A stretch of 64,000 bases of DNA from Zygaena filipendulae (GCA_907165275.2 OU015663.1:4476501-4540500), one strand, 5' to 3'. Counted from the first letter of the stretch, positions 46,061-57,021 are shown. The notes: generated by a model from the letters alone, not told the origin. A program made the numbers and translations.

Positions 46061-47149
46061 AAATTTTTGGTTAAAAATATTCAATGTACAGAATCGTGGA
46101 TTCTACTCTTTTATTAAAGTATGTAATCGATAGATTACTTTTACCGAATGTTCGGCATTTGAACCGAATTTCGGCCGAATGGCGAAGGTCGGTTCTAGCC
46201 GCCGAAGCTCGGTTAAACCTAATGTGAAACGGATTTCGGCACATCCGCACTTGGTACTTTAAAAACCTGTGGATTAACTACCTAAACTTAGATAATTAGA
46301 AATATTTTGAAAAAAACGAGTTGATTTTTATGCCCCCTGATTACGGTATTTATATTATTATTATTAGGTAAAATGTCAAATATAGGTATTAATAATTTAA
46401 CAATAATAATATATTCTTTTATTCACAATATAACCAAAACAAACAGCTAAACGAAAGCAGCAGTAGCAGCAAGTTCGTAAGTGGGACTGGTATGGATAAT
46501 TGGATATTTATACCTAATTAATTTTAGAAAATATGATTTTTATAATGGTAGGCGCTAGTTTTACTCCCATATTATATGCACCTTGCTACACCCTTAAGAA
46601 CCTATCGGTTGAAACACTGAAAAAACAGTGACACAAAATTCAGTTCAATCGGTGTGAGTCGGTGTTGACCACTTACCGTTTTAGCATGTTGCCATGGAAA
46701 CGAAGAATTGTTAAAAAAGTTAAAAAATTAATCCAGATTTTCAGGCCAAATTCACTTTTCAATGAGTGTACAATTTTTAACACATGAGTCGGTTTCATAA
46801 TGCGACGCTGTTGCATTTTGCACTTGAAACCCATAGTTTCAGAAATCACTAGCAATGTCACTACTTATTTATAATAAGAAAAAAATACAACCAACCAACG
46901 AACATGTAGGGAGCGTGCTACATCAGCGTGGCTCTAAGTGGAACTCAACTAATTCAAATACCTACACGTAGATAATACAATACTAAACTTTGCCGGGCTC
47001 AATTCCAAACTAATTTTATTAATATCTTTCCTCTGTTAAGCGAAGTCATTCGACTGTTAAAGCAAAATTTTACTTACTGACATGTGCGAATATCAACGTA
47101 CCTATTCAGAGATCCCAGTTACACAAATTTATTATATAGGTAATAGATA

Positions 47150-47440
47150 AAGATAATGTCGGAATTGCGAGATAAAAATTAACCTAAGTTACTCCTTATA
47201 ACATTAGCTCTCTGCCGTACCGTACCTCTGAAGTACCGTCAAAATCGGCCCAGCCGTTCCAGAGATTAGCCGGAACAAACAGATAGACAGACAGACAGAC
47301 AGAGATAGAAAAAATTTAATGGTTGATTTTTTATGTATCGTATAAAATTTTAAATACCTATGCATTTAGTGAAAAGCTGTTAATTTGAAATTACAAACAG
47401 ACACTTCAATTTTGTTTAAGTATATTATTATGTATAGATT
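47150..47440 (+). repeat. CCGCGG-type repeat, 'ACTCCTTATAACAT' subfamily
   Basis: AAGTTACTCCTTATAACATT, CGTCAAAATCGGCCCAGCCG, (GACA)n at 47287-47303, then TATGCATTTAGTGAAAAGC. Third copy of the subfamily at 6343 and 11414. Confidence 0.65.
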
Positions 47441-47665
47441 TTAAAGGTCCACTCATATAAGTAGTTACGCGGTGTTTAGTATCTAAATGTATTTCAGCAA
47501 TCTCTAACCCGCGACTTAAAAAAAGTGAAAATGCGTGAATCAGTTAGTACCTACCTACAACGCTCTGATAACTAAAAACCGATAAATTTGCAATTAGTGG
47601 AAAAGTCGCAATAAAATACCATATGGTTTACCATGTCATCTGATTTTCTCGCATGTTTTCTGGCT

Positions 47666-47716
47666 GTGGTTTTCTCGCATTCTGGCGAGAACCCTGCGAG
47701 AACGCGAGAAAACCAC
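47666..47716. repeat. Hairpin GTGGTTTTCTCGC / GCGAGAAAACCAC
   Basis: A perfect 13-bp inverted repeat (47666-47678 and 47704-47716) with further TTCTCGC/GCGAGAA elements in and around it. TTCTCGC recurs at about 48103, on the other side of the possible LTR, so that LTR may have inserted into a TTCTCGC-rich repeat. Confidence 0.65.
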
Positions 47717-47821
47717 AAAAACGTGTGTGGAGCCGACGCGACGTTCTCCGCCGTTTCTCGTGGTTGTCTAGTGTCATGTTTTCTATTAAGTCGTTCCTTA
47801 TTTCAGGGAATTCTAGCATTA

Positions 47822-48082
47822 TGTCATGGCAACACTGTTATTTAGTCGGTACCCTCATTCCCATTTGATAAATTAAAGTAGTGTACGCCCACAATTGTTG
47901 GTGGGGTTGTGGGTATAAATACTAGTGTCAGCACAGAAGAGCTTCATTCTAGTTACTCTGCTCGACCTAAGTGGTCATAATAAGTGTTCTATTTCTATTG
48001 TATATATAGTATATGTGCGGTTGTAATAACTATAATAGTGAGAATAAAAGTATAGTTAACTAGAGGACTTATTTTCTTTACA
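47822..48082 (+). mobile_element. Possible solo LTR
   Basis: Starts TGTCATGGCAACACTG and ends TTTACA, with TATAAATA at 47914-47921 and AATAAA at 48043-48048, the layout of an LTR promoter and polyadenylation signal. The flanks do not show a convincing short target duplication and no internal region is present, so this stays tentative. Confidence 0.4.
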
Positions 48083-48164
48083 CTAGCGTAGCGTTCTCGC
48101 AAGATTCTCGCGTGAATGTAGAGCAGGCTTTAACAACTAATCCAATTAATCCTTACTAATATTA

Positions 48165-48490
48165 TAAACTAGCTGCTCCCCGCGGTTTCATCTGTGTTAG
48201 TTTCGGAGATCCCGTGGGTAGGTATTCCGATATAAAAGTACTTACTAGTTACTAAGCTATATTTTTTTTTGAACCTACTACCCTTGACTTCGTGTAGGTA
48301 GTATGAAAAATTTAATGTAGTTTCCGCGTTAATTTCGAAATTCCCTTGGGAATTCCGGGATAAAAAATAGCCTATTTCCTTCTCTGTACTCCCTGACAAC
48401 GTGTATGCAAAATTTCATGGCAATCTGTGGAGTCGTTTAGCCGTGAAAGCGTAACAAACAAACTCACTTTCACATTTATAATATTAGGCA
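48165..48490 (+). repeat. CCGCGG-type repeat with internal duplication
   Basis: Starts CTAGCTGCTCCCCGCGGTTT and ends TTTATAATATTAGGCAG. The GGAATTCCG(G/A)(G/T)ATA segment occurs twice. Followed at 48500-48800 by a minus-oriented copy ending GAAACCGCGGGAAACAGC. Confidence 0.75.
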
Positions 48491-48499
48491 GTAAAGATC

Positions 48500-48800
48500 A
48501 GGTACATACCCAGAGAAGGACATAGGCTATTTTTTAACCCGGGATTCCACAAGAATTTCGAAACTAACGCGGAAGAAACTCAGACGAAATAAATTTCGTC
48601 TGAGGGAAGAAACCGTAAATTTTTTGCTTCACGCTCAACGCCTCACGGTTTCACGCCTCAACGGCTCAACGGATCATCATGAAATTTTGTATACACATTG
48701 TCAGGATACAGAGAAGAAAATAGGGTACTTTTCATCCCGGAGTTCCCCCGGGAATTCCGAAATTAACGCGAGTGAAACCGCGGGAAACAGCTAGTTCACT
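48500..48800 (-). repeat. CCGCGG-type repeat, minus orientation
   Basis: Two minus-oriented segments run head to tail, with CACATTGTCAGGATACAGAG and CCCGGGAATTCCGAAATTAA, ending CCGCGGGAAACAGCTAGT. Together with 48165-48490 this is a tail-to-tail pair. Confidence 0.7.
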
Positions 48801-49547
48801 ATAAAGACCTTCGTAACCGCTATCTATTAACAGACACATGAATTAATTGAAATGAATGACCAGGGTAACGTTAACACGTTAGGTAACGTAAAGATTTTTT
48901 ACTATGGCGCTAAACAATAAATCTAAAAATACACCATTCGCGTTCACATTCGCTTCGAGGAGAAATTATGATTACAGCTAGGGTTATCACCTTTTTTAGA
49001 AAGAGTTTTGTGCTGAAATTTTATTCCCCGCGCTCGCTGCGCTGCGGGTGCGTCCCACACCAGTCACAGATAATATAAAAAAGCGCGACAGATGAATTAG
49101 GGATAGGGATAAAATAAAAATATAGTGTTTTTTGCTCTTTACTTTTAAAACTTTTTATTTGTAACCACTACATGTATTTATTTGTGGGAGAAATAAAGAT
49201 AATTATTATTAATTGCCCACCCCTGACGACAACGACCAAATCCTAGATCCGCGCCTGATTAGGGTACGGGTGGCAACCCTCGTTACAGCCGCAGTGCAAC
49301 ATCAGACATCGAGTTACAATTCAAAACGTGTCACAACATGTTCAGACATGTTCGCTGATTTACTAAGGCGACCTTTCCCAATCGATGAGTCACTTGACAC
49401 TTTACATTTTTATCACTTAATGCCTCGGCTACATTACATTAAAAGCGAATGTTCGCCTGTTGCTTCGCTAAACTGTAGAATTTGTATAAAAAAGTCGTAC
49501 CTACCTAGCGTCTTAATGAAATAGAGGTTTAACTCGTATAATTCCTA

Positions 49548-49690
49548 CTAATATTATAAACTAGCTGTTCCCCGCGGTTTCACCCGTGTTGATTTCGGAA
49601 TTCCCGCAGGAATTCCGGGATAAAAATTACCTTATGTCCTTTTACCCCTGAAAACGTGTATGCGCGAAATTTCATGAGCTGTTGAGTGGT
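49548..49690 (+). repeat. CCGCGG-type repeat, 3'-truncated
   Basis: CTAATATTATAAACTAGCTG then TTCCCCGCGGTTTCACCCGT and GCAGGAATTCCGGGATAAAA. Stops after TTTCATGAGCTGTTGAGT. Confidence 0.7.
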
Positions 49691-50202
49691 TAGGTAAGTT
49701 AACCACATAACCGCTACTCTCGTTTTTCAGTTCTAGCTAAATACCCACTAAGTATGAAATGTAAACTTATAAGAAGTTTTAGTACCTTTGTCTATCACGC
49801 ATTTCAAAGTTACAAAAGAAATGTAGCAGTTATGTTAAGGTGATTTCCAGATACTAACTTATAACACTTTATTTTCGACTTTGCAGCAAGTTGCTAGGGG
49901 CAGGGACTGAAAGCGGTTACGGTATACCGGTATAAAATAAATGTAGGTACCTGAATAAAATAAAGGTAAGGCTATACTCTTTGCGATATTGGTACCTAAA
50001 AATAGCATTGGCCGTTGCGGTGCGGGGCGGGGGGTGCTGTTTATGTCGCGTGCCGCACGCGTGCCGCCAATCGCTCGCCAAAGGCTCCATTACACTATCG
50101 CCGATGATCATCGATCGTGTTACATTTATTAATATAATCAATTCAAATCGCGTATCTACGCAATTTTTTCACCCAACTTTACAAAACCTCGTATATCTCG
50201 GT

Positions 50203-50405
50203 GCTGCTGAAGTGGCAGTGGGCTGGTCACATCTTCTGGAATGGAGACCACGTCTCGGTAAGCGTAGTGTTGGACGCCCCCCTGCCAGATGGACCGATGA
50301 CCTGAAGAAGGTCGCTGGTAGTGGCTGGATGAGGAAAGCGGGAGATCGTGTACTGTGGCGTGCCCTTGAGGAGGCCTACGTCCAGCAGTGGACTGCAATA
50401 GGCTG
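50203..50405 (+). pseudogene. LINE ORF2 C-terminal fragment
   Basis: One frame reads LLKWQWAGH and the next reads LEWRPRLGKRSVGRPPARWT, then DDLKKVAGSGWMRKAGDRVL and WRALEEAYVQQWTAIG before a stop. This is the characteristic carboxy end of insect non-LTR retrotransposon polyproteins, downstream of the reverse transcriptase. The change of frame between the WAGH and LEWRPR parts, with loss of the basic segment usually found between them, shows the fragment is dead. No upstream RT is seen. Confidence 0.85.
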
Positions 50406-50512
50406 ACTGTTTCTGTTTTGTTTTTGTATATCTCGGAAACTAAATGCCGAGAACTGGTAACTTTTAGCTTGGACACCCACATATTATTTCATACTAACTT
50501 GTATTATTAACA

Positions 50513-50845
50513 ATAGGGATGTGGACTACTTTTGAAAATCAAAATTCTAATTAGTCTGTCAGTTAGAAAATAAAAAAACAATAGACACGTTTTTTTTGCT
50601 TTTTCAAATAAATTAAAATATACAGAGATAAAGCGGATTAAAGTTTAGGGTGAGGGGGTCGCGTTCGTGACGTCACTAACCGCTAAAACCGCCATACAAA
50701 CTGTCAGAATAGTGACGTCAAGCGAAATTTCAACTCAATATATCGCCGTTATTTTTTGATTACGTAAAAAAAGAAAAAATACGTGTCCAGTATTTTTTAA
50801 TAATCTACAAGACGGACTAAAAAAAAAAGTCAACATGCCCATTAT
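50513..50845 (+). mobile_element. CRE-bearing MITE family, copy 9 (full length)
   Basis: AATAGGGATGTGGACTAC to AAGTCAACATGCCCATTA. It has two central sites, TCGTGACGTCACTAACCGCT and AATAGTGACGTCAAGCGA, and the GCCGTTATTTTTTGATTACG motif. With copies 6 and 13 the best template for the consensus. Confidence 0.9.
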
Positions 50846-51826
50846 TAATATCCATTTATAGAATCTTAGTAGATTAGATATAAGTAAAACAGTGAATTTG
50901 AATAAGCTTACTTTAGTCTTTATTACTCAACATAATAAGTTACTAAAAAAAGACTATTACCTATGTTTTATAATATATTCTTTATGAATACTTCCATAAT
51001 TAAGGGCAAAAAGTACTTTTAAAACAAACAGACAATATTTATCCACTTCTATATGCGTTTTAAAATAAAAATAAATATCACATAATATCAGCAGGCAGTT
51101 ACCCACTTAATAAATTACCTACCTAATCGAAGATAATATCTAAAATATAACGTAACGTAAAATCGAAAAATAGGCAAGCAAACCCGCGCGATCCCTGCTT
51201 CCTTAACCATGTTGGCAATCTATGATAGTTTTTGCTATAGATAATAGAAGACTAGGGCACGTACCTATCGTCATAGTATATCACGTGGTCATGAAAAAAC
51301 ATACTTTTGATTGGACAATTTTACGCAAAAACTGTCTTTCCCTCGTCATCAAAGAGGTTTTACTGCAAAAAAATACAATAATAGAATAATAATTTCTAAT
51401 TTTTTGGCATCTAGAACGTTTGGAAATGTGTTTTTGGGGCGCGCGTTATGGGCAAGGAATGTTGTTGGTCATAACTCATAGTGAATAACGATGCGTTGCG
51501 ATGCGAAGTGACATGACGATGCGTTCCTCAGTTTTCTAGCCATTTTTAGCCATTGAAATTTTAGGCTTCACATGCGCAGAATTGGTCCTCAGACCTCAGT
51601 TTTATTCTACTCAAGCTAAATACAATTCTGCTTCACTAGCACTTTGAGAAGGTTCTCTCCCCGTAAAAATTTCGACGTTACACAATGCGTTTAAAACCTA
51701 ATAAGTATAAATATAAAATTACACGATTAACTGAATAAAAATACACGATTAATTTAAGAACGAGTTCGCTGTTTGAATTCCATATCAAACAGATAAAGGC
51801 CGTGTAATTGATCTTTGTAGGTTTAA

Positions 51827-52443
51827 GAGTTGAAATCGAATATAACGACATAGTTTACTACGACGGACGGTTTACCGGTTATTACGACCAAATCGCAAGG
51901 TCTTCGCCGGATCCCTATCGGATACAGCGACACATCACTTAAAACGACGACGGTAGGTATTCATTTGCTATAACGACCAACCGTATTACTAATTTTAGCA
52001 AAACAAAATATTACAAACAATATTCCAAATTATTTTCATTATAATTTCAGATATTATTGACTACGCGCTTTCTACAATCCCATTTGCACCTCTTGAACAC
52101 TTTTTGCCATTTGACCTTGCACGTTCCACGATTTAGTGCGATACTTGGATAGCGTACGAAAAATTATCAAAATAAACTTTTTTCTTTTTCGACTACATAT
52201 AATAATAATAATCCACTTCACAACACATAGATCTACTTGCCCACAGCTGTTATTAGCTTGTGTCGTGGAAACCAAGCAAACGCGGTATATACTACAAAGA
52301 ATGTATATATCTGTATGTATTTATAAATACCAACCATACACAGTCATGTGGCAAATTCAATTTAAATATACATATGTATGTTAACAGATGCAGCATCAAA
52401 AGTTACATGGTCCGTTTAATGTCGTTATATCCGGTTTCGACCG
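51827..52443. mobile_element. Inverted-repeat element with ATATAACGACAT ends
   Basis: GTTGAAATCGAATATAACGA at the left end and, inverted, GTCGAAACCGGATATAACGA at the right end share about 20 of 25 positions. The interior has CGACGACGG-type motifs but no transposase. Superfamily not determined. Confidence 0.55.
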
Positions 52444-52880
52444 TAGTTATATTATACAATAATAATTAAAAAAAAAAAACAAAAACATACAACTAAACTC
52501 TACACAGATGAGATCAGAGTTCAACAATAGTAAGGTTCTTTCGACGTAGGGTTTCTTCGATAACATAAGTCGCATATTGCGAATCTGACACAGGCAATAA
52601 ACCGGCACTCAAAAACTACTTGCTCATTTTGAAAAGTGCACTTAATAAAACATGCCATATAATGAGAAGTGCATCCCTATTGCAAAGTGCATATAAATAG
52701 GGTATTTCACACCATGTAAAATTATGATATATTTGGAAAAAGTAAACGGGAAACGTCAATATTTATTCATAAAAATACAATATAGATTTTATAATTCAAT
52801 TTTTAAAATCGTCTTTTTAATCTGTTTTAAAACGCCATTTTCCATAGTGATGACGCCACTCCGTTAGTAAACAATCTAGG

Positions 52881-52994
52881 GTGTGTTCCGATATGCACTG
52901 CGAGCACTGTAAGGTATATCGTCAATTTAGTATACTGCATACCTACTGCGATGCCGCACGTTGAACAGTACTCGCAGTGTATATCAGAACACAC
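52881..52994. repeat. Foldback with 24-bp arms
   Basis: 52881-52904 (GTGTGTTCCGATATGCACTG then CGAG) and 52971-52994 are inverted copies with three mismatches, around a 66-nt loop. The outer flanks at about 52610-52700 and 53145-53190 share AGTGCAC-type motifs (AAAGTGCA, AATAGGGTATT versus AATACCCTATT), so the foldback may sit inside a larger inverted element of about 580 bp. Confidence 0.6.
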
Positions 52995-53306
52995 TATCTC
53001 TCTCGCAGTCGAGTTGTATTGTTTAAAATCATAAATAAAAATTGATTTTAAAGCCTTTTTCGGTTTTATAAAATTGAGATTAAAATTCCACTGGTTCATT
53101 ACGATCTCAGGATTAATTTGGAAGAATTTTCAAAAAAAAAGGTGTAATACCCTATTGGGTCAAGTGCACATTTTGCAAAGTGTACTTTCTGTGTCAAACC
53201 CGAAAACATGTGGGAAATAAACTAGAGCGCAATTATGTAACCACATAAAGCAGTGTTATTAAAAATTAAATTGAAATTTCAGTCCTTAATTACTGTCAAC
53301 TAGGAA

Positions 53307-53525
53307 TAGGGTAGTGTCCGGAGTATGAAAATCAAAATTCTCTTTAGTCCGTCAGTTAGATTCTTGACATCATAACGTGCTATAAGTCGTAGCACGGCGT
53401 GACGACACGCGACATTTCAACTTAATGTATCTCCATTATTTTTTCATTACGTAAAAAAAAATACGTATCCAATACTTTTTACTAATCTACAAGACGGACT
53501 AAAATCTAAAATTCGGTTGACATTA
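53307..53525 (+). mobile_element. CRE-bearing MITE family, copy 10 (deleted centre)
   Basis: AATAGGGTAGTGTCCGGAGT, TTTAGTCCGTCAGTTAG, then a jump to TAGCACGGCGTGACGACACG (CRE changed to TGACGACA) and ACAAGACGGACTAAAATC. Shares the TAGCACGGCGTGACG variant with copy 11. Confidence 0.85.
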
Positions 53526-54411
53526 CCCTGCCTTTTTCTGTACCCGAGACGACAATGTGTATGTAAAATTTCATGATGATATCACATGCTCAAGTCATAT
53601 GGTATCCTCACGGTGTTTTTTTTTTCACAAACAGCGCACATTATTGGTTTTTTAAAACATGACTTAATAGCTAAGTGTGACCCGGAAGCACCAATATCAT
53701 CGATATAATGATTCAAGGCCATTATAACACTGTTATAAAAGTTAATGGTACGTCCCACGTTCCTTTAAAGATTATAGTGGCTAAATAACTATATACTAAC
53801 AAACCCACCTGAGATGCAAATTTTCTTTATAACAACTTAAAAAACATAAATAAGTTAAAACAACAGTTTGTATAATATACATAAGTACAAATCTATTTAA
53901 TATAAAATGCAACGAGCATACGTTTTAAAAAATCCTTATATATACACATACGTAGGTACATACATAAATACATACAAACAACAATCAAATTATCTACTAG
54001 ACTGTGATTCAAATGAGCTTTGATTGCACTGAACCACATCTTAAAACTAAACCAAACGATACCCTCGATACTATTGTAACCTTTTATATCGATTGAAACT
54101 TACATAATTGTATGCCCTAAAGCAAATCATAGTAAACTTATAAAGAACATTGTACACCTTGTTTACCTATGTTTACAATAACGTGAGTTTTATACATAGT
54201 TTATAGAAGCGAAGTTTCGGTATTGAATGATTGGCACTGATAAAGTAATTTACATGAATTCAACTAACAGTACGTAGTATATTTAGTACTCTGAGATCTA
54301 ACTAAGAATAACTCTTACACAATAATAGCATTTAATAAACACCAAATAGGTATAAAGTACAAACAGACATAATATTACTACAGCTTAACTTACTTAAATA
54401 TTGTCATAGCA

Positions 54412-54417
54412 TTTATT
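54412..54417 (-). terminator. Brf1: Candidate Brf1 polyadenylation signal
   Basis: TTTATT on the plus strand is AATAAA on the transcribed strand, about 630 bp past the stop codon. Other A-rich hexamer variants exist in this AT-rich flank, so this is only a candidate. Confidence 0.2.
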
Positions 54418-54708
54418 TTATACATAACCAAAATAGTATGGACTTTAATGATTTTTACATTATTTTTAAGTTACTACGTACAATTTTTGCAATTTTTTAC
54501 ATATTCACATCCGCGACACTCCATACAAGTGAAACTATATAATATTTAAACCTCCACTATTACTACAGGCACTAATACACGTGCAGTGCGTGTGTCGTAG
54601 GTATAGATGGGCAATCAACCCGGTATTGGGATTAAACCTGATAAAAGCCCGCCGTTTTCGGGTTTAAACCCGATAAAAGACCGCAAAACAACTCTTACCC
54701 CTTGGTCA

Positions 54709-54830
54709 CGGCGGCGGCGGCGGCAAAAACAAAACATACGCAGATGGCCACAGCTATCAGCGGCGCGAGCTGTGGTCTCCTTCTTGTGTTGTCTACCATT
54801 TGTTTTTGCCGCTGCCGCCACCGCCACCGC
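54709..54830. repeat. GCC-rich imperfect hairpin in the Brf1 3' flank
   Basis: GGCGGCGGCAAAAACAAA near 54715 pairs with TTTGTTTTTGCCGCTGCCGCC near 54802. Inside it CCACAGCT and AGCTGTGG pair around ATCAGCGGCGCG. The right arm and following GCCGCC run also occur alone at 32820-32905. It sits in the probable 3' UTR or just downstream of Brf1. Confidence 0.7.
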
Positions 54831-55046
54831 CACCACCGAGACTGTGGCGCCGCCCTTAGGGCTTGCGCCGGGGCGCGTTGAGCAATGAATTTGAGTTCGA
54901 AATCCAAATCGATTGTTCAACACACACAGCAGCCACGCCACAGCCTTCACCGCTGCCACCTCTAGACTCAGTACTCACCGCTACGTTGCGGCGGGGCGTG
55001 GGGAGGCACGAAGTTGGCGGGGGGTTACAGTGGGTAATCTTTGGTA

Positions 55047-55165
55047 CTAGTAATCGTCGTCGTAGTAATCATCATCGTCCTGTCCGTTCCTGAGCATGGC
55101 GCCCAGGGACAGCTCCTCGTTCTCTGCCGCCTCGTGGTCCATATAGTCGTCGTAGTCGGCGGCGT
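55047..55165 (-). CDS. Brf1: Brf1 last coding exon, acidic C terminus
   Basis: From an AG acceptor (GCGTACAG) in phase 1 to a TAG stop at 55047-55049. The split codon G|AC gives Asp, followed by AADYDDYMDHEAAENEELSL, then GAMLRNGQDDDD and YYDDDY. Brf1 proteins commonly end in such an acidic, aspartate-rich tail with a short hydrophobic LGAML-type segment before it. The 119-nt length fits the phase chain of the six exons upstream, which all join without a break. Confidence 0.92.
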
Positions 55166-55192
55166 CTGTACGCGTGAGTAACACAGGTAATT

Positions 55193-55507
55193 AATAGGCT
55201 TGTTTCCGGGGTATGAAAGTCAAAATTCTATTTAGTCGCGTCGGTTAGATAATAAAAAAATAATAGACACGTATATTTTAGTTTTTCAAATTAATGAAAA
55301 AAATACCTAGAGAAAGCGCATCGAAAGTTTATAAGGAGTGGAGGCTCGTACCGTTACGCGTTATAACGTCGTATAAACTGTAGCACGGCGTGACGTCACG
55401 CGACATCCCCGTTATTTTTGATTACGTAAAAAATGAAAAAATTACATGTCGAATATTTTTTATTTATCTACATGACGGAGTAAAAACTATTTAGTCAACT
55501 AGCTTAG
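55193..55507 (+). mobile_element. CRE-bearing MITE family, copy 11
   Basis: AATAGGCTTGTTTCCGGGGT, AGCACGGCGTGACGTCACGC (with TGACGTCA) and TACATGACGGAGTAAAAACT, ending TTTAGTCAACTAGC. It lies opposite to the direction of Brf1 transcription. Confidence 0.87.
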
Positions 55508-55795
55508 CTTATCTTGCCTACTGAGATAGCATTCGATTCGAATGCTTCGAAACGGGAGTTACCAAGATCTCGTTTCAATAGTAACTTTTTTAACACACTT
55601 ATTATTTATTTTATTTATTGAAAGAAATTTTTTGCTAAAATCGTCCAAAAGGTGGAATTAATGACTAAGGAACAATTGGAAATGTGAGTCTGTGGTAGCA
55701 AACGCAACAACAAAAATTGGTAGGTACCTACCTAACTTGAATGTATAAAGTAGTGAATTTTTCATTTCAATTTTAAATTTTTTGTTATCTTTATA

Positions 55796-55921
55796 TTAAG
55801 GTCACAAACATTATTTCAATTCTACCTAACATTAAAAGAAATATAGAGAAAATAAATTATAACACTAGCTCGCAAGTGACTCTTATTACACCGCTTTGAT
55901 ATCCATAATGCAGCTTATTAA
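55796..55921 (+). repeat. 125-bp dispersed repeat, copy 2
   Basis: Copy of 45197-45322 with a few substitutions, including CTCGCAAGTGACTCTTATTA. Found in a Brf1 intron. Confidence 0.75.
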
Positions 55922-56024
55922 ACGCTACTTCGGTAGGTAGTACATAATATAAAGTAAATGGATTTGTAGAGTACTAAATCTAAAAGTGAAAAAAAGTGTG
56001 TTAAAAAAGGAATCTTTATCTTAC

Positions 56025-56308
56025 CTGCAATCGCCGGAGTGTCCGGGGCGGGAGTGGCCGGGGCGGGAGTGACCGGGGCGGGAGTGGCGGGGGCGGGAGT
56101 GGACCGACTCGGTGTGGACGGGACGGGAGTGGCCCGACTCGGTGTGGACGGGGCGACAGTTAGCCGCTTCGGTGTGCCCGGGGCGGCGGTGGTCCGGGCC
56201 GGCTTGGCGCCTGTCTTGGGGCTGGCCGGCAACTTCGCGGCGGCCTTCTTCCGTTTCCGAGGCACCGGCGACTCCGGGACGTTTATCGTGGACGTTTCCG
56301 ATTTTGAT
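56025..56308 (-). CDS. Brf1: Brf1 exon with Thr-Pro-Ala-Pro repeats
   Basis: A 284-nt exon, phase 2 in (AC|A = Thr) and phase 1 out, with a GTATACAG acceptor and GTAAGA donor. It encodes SKSETSTINVPESPVPRKRK, a basic cluster, then a low-complexity tail of TP-containing units such as GTPKRLTVAPSTPSRATPV and ATPAPVTPAPATPAPDTP. The region lies between the conserved TBP-binding block and the acidic tail, where Brf1 proteins vary greatly in length and composition. The 18-bp DNA repeat (GGGGCGGGAGTGGCC type on the plus strand) may vary between individuals. Many SP/TP dipeptides could be kinase sites; this is inferred only. Confidence 0.9.
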
Positions 56309-56349
56309 CTGTATACGAAAAGAGAATTGGGTATTCTATTATATCTTAT

Positions 56350-56770
56350 CTAAAATATATATAAATCACGTGTCACGTTGTTTGTCCGCGATGGACTCCG
56401 AAACTACTGAACGGATTTTGATAAAATTTTGTAACCATTTATAATATGGTCCAACATAAAAGATAGGATAGTTTTTATCCCGGAATTCCCGCGGGAACTC
56501 CGGAATTAATGCGGGGAACTGCTTATCACCGTAAACTACAGCACATTTTTCCCGGAATTACCGCGAAATTAATTTCGGAGTTCCCGCGGAGGTTGCGGGA
56601 AAAAAATACTCTATGTCCTTCAGTTCCCGAGGGAATTCCGGGATAAAAACTATCCTATCTTTTAAGTTGGACCATTTTATGAATGGTTACAAAATTTTAT
56701 CAAAATTCGTTCTGTAGTTTCAGAGTCCATCGCGGACAAACGTCGTGACACGTGATTTATATATATTAGA
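56350..56770. repeat. Facing CCGCGG-type repeats
   Basis: A minus-type segment from TATATATAAATCACGTGTCA through CCCGCGGGAACTCC is followed by plus-type segments ending ACGTGATTTATATATATTAG. Both ends share CGTGTCACGTTGTTTGTCCG or its complement, so the pair forms a long imperfect inverted repeat of about 420 bp. The copy at 9157-9410 shares the same 3' end. Confidence 0.7.
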
Positions 56771-56924
56771 TATATATGTGTGTGTGTGTGTGTGTGCATG
56801 TATTTAGTATATTATGTATATATCTGCTTTTATTTAATTTATTTACTATATTCGTGGTAATATTATTTATATTAATTTTATTATATTTTTTTTTCGGTTC
56901 TGTGTCATGCCTCCAAAACTATCC

Positions 56925-57018
56925 CCTAGCCAAGAGGTTGACTGGTAGAGAATGCCTTGGGCATTAAGTCCGCCTTTTGTACGTAAATGTGCAATAAAGA
57001 TCTTTAAATAAATAAATA
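56925..57018 (+). mobile_element. LINE 3' end with AAATA tail
   Basis: GAGGTTGACTGGTAGAGAAT, GGCATTAAGTCCGCCTTTTG, GCAATAAAGATCTTTAAATA. Same family as 35930-36016. The MITE copy 12 begins directly at its tail. Confidence 0.65.
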
Positions 57019-57021
57019 TTC

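Larger units (their letters stand above)
39061..54400. other. Intergenic region between Brf1 and Pellino, repeat-dominated
   Basis: About 15-16 kb with no recognised gene. Listed elements account for much of it. Unassigned AT-rich stretches include 41740-42130, 42270-43000, 46270-47140, 48800-49540, 49690-50180, 50850-51830 and 53530-54400. Open frames here are short, have no family I recognise, and several run across known repeats. Confidence 0.6.
55166..56024 (-). other. Brf1: Brf1 intron with MITE copy 11 and a 125-bp repeat
   Basis: An 859-bp intron. It contains CRE-bearing MITE copy 11 from 55193, starting about 28 bp from the acceptor, and the second copy of the 125-bp repeat at 55796-55921. 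The remainder is AT-rich. Confidence 0.9.

Noticed and set aside
49213..49524. Plus-strand 103-residue frame
   Set aside because: No family, no exon signals, surrounded by repeats.
49981..50202. N-terminal part of the open frame running into the LINE fragment
   Set aside because: No retrotransposon similarity before about 50203; chance extension.
54607..54959. Long open frames on both strands in the Brf1 3' flank
   Set aside because: Produced by GCC/GGC triplet runs of a hairpin that is shared with 32820-32905; not coding-like.
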